Shown one piece after another: positions 19,401 through 27,079 of a DNA stretch of 64,000 nt; the stretch's first letter is position 1; each line of letters starts with the position of its first letter. The translations under genes and the position numbers were made by a program. Under the pieces are notes generated by a model that saw only the letters and a program-made list of their open reading frames with translations, had not been told where the DNA came from and did not search any database. The stretch is from positions 1-64,000 of the forward strand of contig CANPXH010000004.1 of the NCBI GenBank assembly GCA_947585865.1, in the 5' to 3' direction. This DNA is from an uncultured Clostridia bacterium (GTDB lineage Bacteria > Bacillota > Clostridia > Lachnospirales > CAG-274).

Positions 19401-21241
19401 ATGAAAACGGCGATCTGAGGCGCTCCGCCATAAAGCAGGTAGCCTCCGGCCGTTTCGGCGTTACGATACACTATTTGCAAAATGCTATTGAGATACAGAT
19501 AAAAATGGCACAGGGCGCAAAGCCCGGCGAAGGCGGTCATCTGCCCGGCAAGAAGGTATATCCGTGGATAGCAAAGGCAAGAAATTCAACTCCCGGCGTA
19601 GGCCTTATATCACCTCCGCCTCACCACGATATATACTCAATAGAGGACCTTGCCCAGCTTATACACGACCTTAAAAATGCCAACAGGGATGCAAGGATAA
19701 GCGTGAAGCTCGTGTCCGAAGCAGGTGTAGGCACAATAGCCGTAGGCGTTGCAAAAGGCCGTGCAGACGTTATACTTGTCAGCGGTTATGACGGCGGCAC
19801 AGGCGCAGCGCCCAGAACAAGCGTAAGACACGCCGGCCTGCCTTGGGAATTAGGCGTTGCGGAAACTCATCAGGCTCTTCTTATGAACAATCTGAGAAAC
19901 AGAGTGGTCATAGAAACAGACGGCAAGCTGCTCACAGGCCGTGACGTAGCTGTTGCCTGCCTTTTGGGTGCAGAGGAATTCGGCTTTGCCACAGGTCCGC
20001 TTATCACAATGGGCTGTGTAATGATGAGGGTATGTAATTTGGATACCTGCCCTGTAGGCGTTGCCACGCAGAACCCCGCTCTGAGAGCCAAGTTCACAGG
20101 CAAGCCCGAATATGTTGAAAATTTCATGCGCTTTATAGCACAGGATCTGAGAGAATGGATGGCTAAGATAGGCGTAAAAACAATAAACGAAATGATAGGC
20201 CATGTTGAAAAGCTTACGCCTAAGAAGCTCAGCCACTGGAAGGCCAAGGAGGTAGACCTTACGAGCATACTCTATCAGCCGAAGATATGCTCAAACGACA
20301 GCGAAAGATACTTTAACGTAAAACAGGATCACGAGCTTGAAAAATGTCTTGACGTCAATGCTCTTGTAAGACTGTGTACCCCTGCCATACAAACAGGCAA
20401 AAAAATAAACGCTTCTATGGAGATAACAAACATAGACAGAGTCTGCGGTACTATACTTTCAAGTGAGATAACAAAGAAATACGGTGCCGACGGCCTTAAG
20501 GAGGACACCGTCAACCTTACGTTCAAAGGCAGTGCCGGCCAAAGCTTCGGCGCCTTCCAGACTCATGGCGTTACCATGCGCCTTGAAGGCGACGCCAACG
20601 ACTATATAGGCAAGGGTCTTTCAGGCGGAAAGATAATAGTTGTTCCTCCCGAAGAGAGCAAATTTGTTCCCGAAGACAATGTTATAATAGGCAACGTAGC
20701 CTTTTACGGTGCAGTAAGCGGCGAGGCCTACATAAACGGTATGGCAGGCGAACGTTTCTGCGTAAGGAATTCAGGCATAAGCGCTGTGGTAGAAGGCATA
20801 GGCCAGCATGGCTGCGAATATATGACAGGCGGCCGTGTGGCTATTCTCGGAAGGACAGGCAGGAACTTCGGCGCAGGTATGTCGGGAGGTATAGCCTATG
20901 TGTATAACGACGGCAAGGATATAGCATCCCGCTGCAACAAGGAGCTCATACTCATTGAGGAAATGACTGATGAAAAGGATATATCAGAGCTTAAGCAGAT
21001 GATAGAAAAGCACATTAAATACACAGGTTCTGCAAGAGGCAAATACCTTTTGGACAACTTTGACAAAGAGGTACGCAATTTTGTAAAGGTGATACCTAAG
21101 GCATATAAGGAAATGACAGAAGAAATAGAAAGAGCCAAGGCAGCGGGTCTGAGCGATGATGACGCTCTTTTAGACGCATTTATTACAGTAAGCGGCTCCA
21201 CAATAGTACCAAGACCGGAAGGAAGTGTTGTAAATGGGTAA
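16490..21241 (+). CDS. gltB: Glutamate synthase large subunit
   Basis: Ntn CGIGCLVNIKG (class II amidotransferase), SGYDGGTGAAPRTSVRHAG, Fe-S region CVMMRVCNLDTCPVGVATQ, GXGXG C-terminal domain. AAGGAAAGG upstream of ATG at 16490. Confidence 0.98.
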   Translation: MVTVFQNGLPKKQGLYDPRFEHDNCGIGCLVNIKGRRSHKIINDAIEILKNLTHRGGVGSEPDTGDGAGILIQIPHTFMKKVCNNDGIKLPKAGDYGVGMLFLSPDLETRLNSISKLKAIIEEEGMEYLGIREVPTYANCIGKTAREAMPRIEQVFIKRPDDAEPGIAFERRLFVILKRAEKEIRYRERNDEHYTERDSYFYFASLSSKTIVYKGMLTPDQVSRFYLDLMDTDMTTAIALVHSRFSTNTFPSWERAHPNRYIIHNGEINTIRGNVNWTNARQKIFETDIFGDDISKIYPVINEDGSDSAMLDNYLHMLTLTGISMPQAVMMAIPEPWENDTSMDPAKRAFYEYNSTCGEPWDGPAAIAFTDGEVVGATLDRNGLRPSRYVVTEDDMLVLSSEVGVIDIDDGKVVKKGRLEPGKMLLIDTKAGRIISDEEVKASVASKYPYETWVKENLMDINNISAKAKPMEWGDLVKKIKEEASRHPYGEIMINRLIELENLFVNKENDFNSSIDLLTEQKAFGYTWEDIDTTLKGIIETKTDPIAAMGTDSPLAVLSDKPQLLYNYFKQLFAQVTNPPIDAIREEVVTSTFVYLGGERNMLEPRAKVCKRIRSNTPILTNKQMSDLKAISEKDFKAVTIPMLYNIKEKNGLETALDNLFEAVDIAIDNKCNIIVLSDKGVDENKCPIPALLAGAGLHHHLIKTGTRMKVSIVLETGEPREVHHFAVLLGYGVNAINPYLAYKTLEDMARNDYISVSGDEAVKTYIDVVTHGIVKIMSKMGISTIQSYQGAQIFEALGISEAVVNRFFTGTVTRIGGLELTHIDKEAKLRHEKAFDPLKKIEALEPGGDYKWRRNGEYHMFNPKSIYLLQKACREGDYKLFKEYTNLQNDTSRQLCTIRGLLDIRQVDKPINIDEVEPVESIVKRFKTGAMSYGSISKEAHECMAIAMNRLGGKSNSGEGGEEAERFTPDENGDLRRSAIKQVASGRFGVTIHYLQNAIEIQIKMAQGAKPGEGGHLPGKKVYPWIAKARNSTPGVGLISPPPHHDIYSIEDLAQLIHDLKNANRDARISVKLVSEAGVGTIAVGVAKGRADVILVSGYDGGTGAAPRTSVRHAGLPWELGVAETHQALLMNNLRNRVVIETDGKLLTGRDVAVACLLGAEEFGFATGPLITMGCVMMRVCNLDTCPVGVATQNPALRAKFTGKPEYVENFMRFIAQDLREWMAKIGVKTINEMIGHVEKLTPKKLSHWKAKEVDLTSILYQPKICSNDSERYFNVKQDHELEKCLDVNALVRLCTPAIQTGKKINASMEITNIDRVCGTILSSEITKKYGADGLKEDTVNLTFKGSAGQSFGAFQTHGVTMRLEGDANDYIGKGLSGGKIIVVPPEESKFVPEDNVIIGNVAFYGAVSGEAYINGMAGERFCVRNSGISAVVEGIGQHGCEYMTGGRVAILGRTGRNFGAGMSGGIAYVYNDGKDIASRCNKELILIEEMTDEKDISELKQMIEKHIKYTGSARGKYLLDNFDKEVRNFVKVIPKAYKEMTEEIERAKAAGLSDDDALLDAFITVSGSTIVPRPEGSVVNG

Positions 21242-22697
21242 GCCTACGGGATTTTTAGAATATGACAGACAGCTCCCTAAGGACAGGGGGCCCGAAGAAA
21301 GAATAAAGGACTGGGGCGAGTTCCATACTCACTTTGATATAGAAGAGCTTAAGACACAGGGCGCAAGATGTATGAACTGCGGCTTGCCCTTCTGCCACAC
21401 GGGAAGCCCTGTAGAAGGAGGCTGTCCTTTGGGCAATCTCATACCGGAATGGAACGACCTTGTATACCACGGCAAAATAGAAGAAGCCTACAGACGTCTT
21501 TCAATGACAAGCAATTTCCCCGAATTTACGGGAAGAGTATGCCCCGCCCTTTGCGAAGGCTCTTGCACACTGGGTATGCACGAGCCTGCCGTTACAGTGA
21601 AAAACATAGAGGTACACATTATAGACACTATGTTTGCCGAGGGCAAGGTACAGCCCAGGATACCTAAAAAATCCACAGAAAAAAGAGTTGCCGTAGTTGG
21701 CTCAGGACCTGCCGGACTTGCCTGTGCCGATATACTGAACCAGCTTGGACACAAGGTTACCGTATTTGAGAGAAGCGACAGGATAGGCGGTCTTCTCATG
21801 TATGGCATACCAAATATGAAGCTGGACAAAAAAATAGTGCAAAGGCGAGTGGATATACTTGAAAAGGAAGGCATAACCTTTGTACCGAACACCGAGATAG
21901 GCAAGAACTATTCATCGGCATCTCTTATAAAGGAATTTGATGCGGTAGTGCTCTGCTGCGGCGCCACAAAGCCAAGAGACCTTGTGTGCGAGGGCAGGAA
22001 CGATGTAAAGGGCATATACTTTGCCGTTGATTTCTTAAAGGCAAACACCAAGAGCCTTCTTGACTCCAATCTGGAGGACAGACAGTATATAAGCGCCGAA
22101 GGCAAAGACGTAATAATAATAGGCGGCGGCGATACGGGTACAGACTGCGTCGGCACAGCTATAAGACACGGCTGCCGTTCCGTTCACCAAATAGAGATAA
22201 TGCCCGAGGCTCCCGAAAGCAGGACTCCTTCCAACCACTGGCCTCAGTGGCCCCGCATAAAAAAGACCGACTACGGTCAGGAAGAGGCTATAATGCTTTG
22301 GGGCAGGGATCCCAGAGAATATCTCACAACTGTCACAAAGGTAGCGCCCGATGAAAAAGGCAATATAAAAGAGGTGCATACTGTACAGGTAGAGTGGATC
22401 ACAGAAAACGGCAGGATGAGCCCCAAGCCTATAGAGGGCACCGAAAAGGTATGGCCATGTCAGCTCATGCTTCTTGCCATGGGATTTACAGGCCCCGAAG
22501 ACACTCTTATAAAACAGCTTTCTCTTGAAACAGATGCCCGCAGCAATGTAAAGGCTGAATACGGCAAGTATGCCACAAGCCTTAAGGGTGTGTTTGCCGC
22601 AGGAGATATGAGAAGAGGCCAAAGCCTTGTGGTATGGGCCATACATGAAGGCCGTGAAGCTGCGAAGGCCTGCAACGAATATCTTTCACAAAAATAG
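21234..22697 (+). CDS. gltD: Glutamate synthase small subunit
   Basis: ARCMNCGLPFCHTGSPVEGGCPLGNLIPEWNDL, VAVVGSGPAGLACADILNQLGHKVTVFER, IIGGGDTGTDCVGTA. Confidence 0.98.
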   Translation: MGKPTGFLEYDRQLPKDRGPEERIKDWGEFHTHFDIEELKTQGARCMNCGLPFCHTGSPVEGGCPLGNLIPEWNDLVYHGKIEEAYRRLSMTSNFPEFTGRVCPALCEGSCTLGMHEPAVTVKNIEVHIIDTMFAEGKVQPRIPKKSTEKRVAVVGSGPAGLACADILNQLGHKVTVFERSDRIGGLLMYGIPNMKLDKKIVQRRVDILEKEGITFVPNTEIGKNYSSASLIKEFDAVVLCCGATKPRDLVCEGRNDVKGIYFAVDFLKANTKSLLDSNLEDRQYISAEGKDVIIIGGGDTGTDCVGTAIRHGCRSVHQIEIMPEAPESRTPSNHWPQWPRIKKTDYGQEEAIMLWGRDPREYLTTVTKVAPDEKGNIKEVHTVQVEWITENGRMSPKPIEGTEKVWPCQLMLLAMGFTGPEDTLIKQLSLETDARSNVKAEYGKYATSLKGVFAAGDMRRGQSLVVWAIHEGREAAKACNEYLSQK

Positions 22698-22767
22698 TCC
22701 GTATCCTTTTCGCTCAAATATCATCTGAGCAGACGGGATATACAAGCTGATAAGAACTTTATAACAA

Positions 22768-22815
22768 TAAAGGCTGCCTCATTTGATTTGACTCAAATGA
22801 GACAGCCCTTTTTTA
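22768..22815 (+). terminator. Rho-independent terminator after gltD
   Basis: GGCTGCCTCATTTGA tttgac TCAAATGAGACAGCC CTTTTTT. Confidence 0.85.
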
Positions 22816-22995
22816 TTCGGATCTTTTTACAGCCCTTATATTTTTTTCCGCTTTGCTTCTGGCTATCATCACCATATGCCCGCAGCCGCAGCACTTCATT
22901 CTGAAATCGGCGCCTATCCTGAGTATTTCCCAGTCCTTGGAGCCGCATGGATGCTGCTTTTTCATTGTTACTATATCGCCTATCTGAATATCCAT
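22813..22995 (-). CDS. DUF951 family protein
   Basis: MDIQIGDIVTMKKQHPCGSKDWEILRIGADFRMKCCGCGHMVMIARSKAEKNIRAV. Confidence 0.9.
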   Translation of the reverse strand: MDIQIGDIVTMKKQHPCGSKDWEILRIGADFRMKCCGCGHMVMIARSKAEKNIRAVKRSE

Positions 22996-23060
22996 ATATC
23001 CTCCGTCAGTAATATAAATCATACATTGAGCCTGAACTTATCATAGGTATGAGCTTCCGT

Positions 23061-23978
23061 TTATATTTTCACGTTTCTCAGATCCTCCGCACCGATCTCC
23101 GGCAAAATGGAATTTATGTAACAGCCTGTGCTGAATTCAAAGCCTGCCATATGTCCTATCCTTGGTATTATCTGCATATAAAAATGGAAGTATTTGTTAT
23201 GCTCCGTACCCTTGGGCGCAGAATAAAAGCAAACGTTGTAGCTTATATCGGGGTTGAGTATGCACAGCCTTTTAACGGAGTTGCGAAGTATTATGCCGAA
23301 ATTTCTAAGCTCCTTGTCATTGAATTCTTTAATGGAGGACATATGCTTTTTGGGAAGTATATCCATGCCGTAGGGGAATTTGCCATCGGCAGGTATGTAG
23401 CATATGAAATCCTCATTTTCCTCAACTATCCTTGTGCCAAAATCCATGCTGCAAAAATAGCACCTGCTGTCGTGCTCCTCATAATATTTTTTCAGCACAT
23501 CCAAAAGATGTTCCATTTTAAGAGGAACAACACAAAGCGAAGCTATCTGCCAGTGGGAATGAGACTGGCTTGCGCCTGCGTCTATGCCCTGATTTTTAAA
23601 TATCTGCACATAGGCGGAGCGCTCATCGTTCTCAAGCTCTGTAAATCTGTTTTGAAGAGCCTTTAATAGCCTGAACATATGCTCGTCTGTAAAGTCCTTC
23701 ATCTTTTCCTCGTGATCGTTTGTGTCGATGACCACATCGTGCTTACCGAAGGCCTCATCGTCAACGGGTATGAAGGGGTATTTGTTAGGCACTATCCTTA
23801 TGCTGTTATCCTCAGCCTCCCATATGGGCGGAGGAGTCATATGCCTGTTCTCGACGCAGAAAGGACAGTATTCCTTTGGCGTATCCTGAATGTGCATACG
23901 CTTGAAGCTGTGAGGTCTCTTAGCCCTGTTGGTGGCATAGAACACATATTCACCTGTTAAAAAACATCTCTTGATCAT
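23061..23978 (-). CDS. GalT/HIT-like protein (DUF4931-like)
   Basis: CPFCVENRHMTPP, RIVPNKYPF, SQSHSHWQIASLCVVP (histidine motif). Confidence 0.75.
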   Translation of the reverse strand: MIKRCFLTGEYVFYATNRAKRPHSFKRMHIQDTPKEYCPFCVENRHMTPPPIWEAEDNSIRIVPNKYPFIPVDDEAFGKHDVVIDTNDHEEKMKDFTDEHMFRLLKALQNRFTELENDERSAYVQIFKNQGIDAGASQSHSHWQIASLCVVPLKMEHLLDVLKKYYEEHDSRCYFCSMDFGTRIVEENEDFICYIPADGKFPYGMDILPKKHMSSIKEFNDKELRNFGIILRNSVKRLCILNPDISYNVCFYSAPKGTEHNKYFHFYMQIIPRIGHMAGFEFSTGCYINSILPEIGAEDLRNVKI

Positions 23979-23991
23979 ATCTCTACCTCAT

Positions 23992-25524
23992 TTATTTTAA
24001 AAACCATTTGTCTGCATTTCCGTACAGGTTGTTAAGAGTGGGCTGCTTATGCCCCCTTACTCTGCCGCTTGTAACAAGAGCCTCCGATTCAAAGCCTATG
24101 CCTATGACAGGCAGCTCCCTGCTTATGGCTTTGTTCAGCTCATTAAGGGATCTCTTGTAAGCCTCGTCATCCGCTGCCGTATTGCAGGCGGCTATAAGCT
24201 TATCTGTATCGGCGCTTGCATATCCCGTGTAGTTGGCAGGGCCTTTGCTACCCAAAAAGGCGGAAAGATCCATATTCTCGCTGAGCCTTATGCCGCCCAA
24301 ATACATATCATAGCTGCCCGAAGCAAGCCTTTTGGAATATTGATCGAAGGCAATGGCTTCCACCCTTGAGGCAAAGCCGTTTTCATTAAAGCTGCGGCTT
24401 ATTGCACGGGCTGCCTCCACCCTTTCGGGATTTTCGTTGTTTACAAGTATAGTAAATGTAAAATCGTTTTTTGTCAAGCCTCCCGCAGAAATTAGGGCAT
24501 TTATCATATTGCTGTCGATATCGTAGGCGGAAACTCCCACATCTGAATAATAAGGGGAATTGGGATTTACAGGCGTTATGCTCTGCGTCATTTTGTTTAT
24601 ATATATTTGGGAAACAATGTCCTCAAAGGGTATGAGCCCTGCTATGGCCTGTCTTACGCTTACGTTTGAAAAAAGCTTGTTTCTTGTATTGAGCCCTATA
24701 TATTCAAAATGATTTGTATTGTAATGCACCGCGTTTTTGCTGAGACTGCTGTCAAGAGAACCCAGCTCGTTCATATCGACGCAGGCACAGTCTATTATCC
24801 CCGAGGAAAGAGCCTGTATCTCCGTGGCTTTATCGGGCATTATTTTAACGCTTACATTTGTAATATACGGCCTGCCCTTAAAGCAATTGTCCGAAGCGGT
24901 CAGATCCATTTCCTTTACCATAGTGTAGCTTTTGAATCTGTAGAAACCGCTGCCTACGGGATACATATCCACATTGCCCTTTTTGTAGTGCTGAGCGGGG
25001 ATTATGGGAAAGCAAAGGCTGTAGCCTACAGCGCCCACAGGTCTGCTGTAATCTATGCGAAGGCTCGTCTCATCCAGCTTTGAATAGCCTGATATATTAT
25101 TGCGGCAGCTTTTGTATATGGAATCCCCCGCTGCATTTTTGAGCACATCAAGGCTGTATATAACATCGTCTGATGTTATGGGAGCGCCGTCTTGCCATAG
25201 CATACCCGCCCTCAGCTTAATTGTAACAGAGGCGCCGTTATTACTCAAGGTATATTTTTCTGCCAAATTTGGAGAGACCTGCATTTCGCTGTCTATTACA
25301 AACAGCGGCTCAAACACGAGCCTAAGCACCTTGTCAACACTGTCGTCTCTGTTAAGAAGAGGATTAAGTGTCTCCGGCTTTCTCATAGCCATATTCAGAG
25401 TACCGCCCGTAACGGGTATCTCCGCTTCCTGCCCCGGCTGTTCATCCGTTATATTTATGGCGGCGCTTCCGCAGCCGGACAAAAGCAATATCATAAACAA
25501 TATACTAAATAATCTTGATTTCAT
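23992..25524 (-). CDS. Peptide/oligopeptide ABC transporter substrate-binding lipoprotein (SBP_bac_5)
   Basis: Lipobox LLLSGCGSA; NMAMRKPETLNPLLNRDDSVDKVLRLVFEPLF..., AGMLWQDGAPITSDDVIYSLD. Confidence 0.9.
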   Translation of the reverse strand: MKSRLFSILFMILLLSGCGSAAINITDEQPGQEAEIPVTGGTLNMAMRKPETLNPLLNRDDSVDKVLRLVFEPLFVIDSEMQVSPNLAEKYTLSNNGASVTIKLRAGMLWQDGAPITSDDVIYSLDVLKNAAGDSIYKSCRNNISGYSKLDETSLRIDYSRPVGAVGYSLCFPIIPAQHYKKGNVDMYPVGSGFYRFKSYTMVKEMDLTASDNCFKGRPYITNVSVKIMPDKATEIQALSSGIIDCACVDMNELGSLDSSLSKNAVHYNTNHFEYIGLNTRNKLFSNVSVRQAIAGLIPFEDIVSQIYINKMTQSITPVNPNSPYYSDVGVSAYDIDSNMINALISAGGLTKNDFTFTILVNNENPERVEAARAISRSFNENGFASRVEAIAFDQYSKRLASGSYDMYLGGIRLSENMDLSAFLGSKGPANYTGYASADTDKLIAACNTAADDEAYKRSLNELNKAISRELPVIGIGFESEALVTSGRVRGHKQPTLNNLYGNADKWFLK

Positions 25525-26101
25525 ATAGATCCGTCTCCAAAATGATTCTGTATACTTTTGTGTATAAATCTATTTTTCTGACATAACGCTGCGTCTCCCC
25601 GTAGGGAATGGAATGAAGAGACTCTCCGTTGTAGCTGTAGTCCATACTTCCCAGCCATTTTTTAACATTTCCTATCCCCGCATTGTAGGCGGCAGCCGCC
25701 AGCTCCTCGTTGCCGTTGAACTGCTTCAGCAAAAAGTCAAGCACCCAGCAGCCTATCTCAATATTTACATCGGGCTTGTTTATATCCCTGAAGTCAAAAT
25801 TTTCATAGCCCATCTGCTTGACCGCCCACTGAGCGGTATCCGGCATTATCTGCATGAGCCCCGTTGCGCCCTTTTCCGACTGCACATCTTCATTGAAGCG
25901 GCTTTCGGCATTTATGACGGCGCATATGAACTCAGGCTCCAAGCCGTATTTTTCGCTGCATTTTTCTATTATATCCCCGTGCTTGAAGGGGAATGCCACA
26001 CAAAGCATAATGTACCCTACAAAGAGGAACAGCATACACCATATTATGACGCCCACCGTAAACTTTACGGCTTTGAATATTTTACCGAACAAACCAAACA
26101 T
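25505..26101 (-). CDS. Lytic transglycosylase (SLT) membrane-anchored protein
   Basis: CAVINAESRFNEDVQSEKGATGLMQIMPDTAQW, AAAYNAGIGNVKKWL; TAATG coupling to coaE. Confidence 0.94.
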   Translation of the reverse strand: MFGLFGKIFKAVKFTVGVIIWCMLFLFVGYIMLCVAFPFKHGDIIEKCSEKYGLEPEFICAVINAESRFNEDVQSEKGATGLMQIMPDTAQWAVKQMGYENFDFRDINKPDVNIEIGCWVLDFLLKQFNGNEELAAAAYNAGIGNVKKWLGSMDYSYNGESLHSIPYGETQRYVRKIDLYTKVYRIILETDLYEIKII

Positions 26102-26691
26102 TACTCCCTGACTCTCAAAATTTCATATACCTGCTTTTTAAGCTCCTCAACGGTGCCGCTGTTGTCCAAAACAACATCGGCATATTTTTTAAGGAAGGAT
26201 ATATCCTTCTGATTTTTAAAACGCAAAAGAGCCTTTTCCCTGCTTATATCGTCTCTCTCCATTACTCTTTTGAGCCTTGTGTCTTCATCTGCATACACTA
26301 CCCACACTTGGTCGCACAGGCTCTCAAGCCCCGCCTCTATGAGCAAAGGGGCGTCTATTATTATATATTCGTATTTATCTCTGTTCTTGTCAATTTCATT
26401 TACAACGTATTCTCTTATATATTTATGAGTGATCTCGTTAAGCTTTTCAAGAGATGCTCTGTCATTGAATACCCTATCGGCAAGTGCTCTTCTGTCTATA
26501 GCGCCGTCAGAACGGAGTATGCCTTTGCCAAAGGCATCCGCTATCTCGCCGTAGGCAATGCCGTTTACTGCCATATTCTTATGGGCTATGCCGTCACAGT
26601 CCAGCACAAGAGCGCCGTATCCCTTCATTATCTCGCATACCGTTCCCTTGCCACTGCCGCTAAGCCCTGTAAGTCCTATTATTTTACCCAT
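26101..26691 (-). CDS. coaE: Dephospho-CoA kinase
   Basis: IGLTGLSGSGKGTVCEIMKGYGALVLDCDGIAH, IIIDAPLLIEAGLESLCDQVWVVYAD. Confidence 0.95.
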   Translation of the reverse strand: MGKIIGLTGLSGSGKGTVCEIMKGYGALVLDCDGIAHKNMAVNGIAYGEIADAFGKGILRSDGAIDRRALADRVFNDRASLEKLNEITHKYIREYVVNEIDKNRDKYEYIIIDAPLLIEAGLESLCDQVWVVYADEDTRLKRVMERDDISREKALLRFKNQKDISFLKKYADVVLDNSGTVEELKKQVYEILRVRE

Positions 26692-27071
26692 TTCTTATTC
26701 ACCATTGATACTTCTATATACAAGCCTATTGCCACAAGTATATTTGACGTGATGACAGATGTTCTTATGTTTGCAAAATACGGTCCGGAAAATGCCATTA
26801 TAAGGAATATGAGCCACATTGCAAGGCACAGGCCGTGTATCCATATAAACGGCTTGCCCTCGCCTGTATCCCTAGAGGATATATAAAATTTAACAAGAGC
26901 GGGTATGCCTGATGCGAACATAGTTATCTTTACAGGGGTGAACTGTGAGTTCGTAATGCCTGCTCCGCTTTTGTCCATAAATATCACATACAAAAACATA
27001 ATGGCAGAAGCAATAAACGTGACCGCCGTAGATGCAATGCTCAATATACGTGCCTTATCATTTTTTTCCAT
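26679..27071 (-). CDS. Hypothetical multi-TM membrane protein
   Basis: About four hydrophobic segments; overlaps coaE start by 13 nt. Confidence 0.75.
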   Translation of the reverse strand: MEKNDKARILSIASTAVTFIASAIMFLYVIFMDKSGAGITNSQFTPVKITMFASGIPALVKFYISSRDTGEGKPFIWIHGLCLAMWLIFLIMAFSGPYFANIRTSVITSNILVAIGLYIEVSMVNKKWVK

Positions 27072-27079
27072 AATATCAC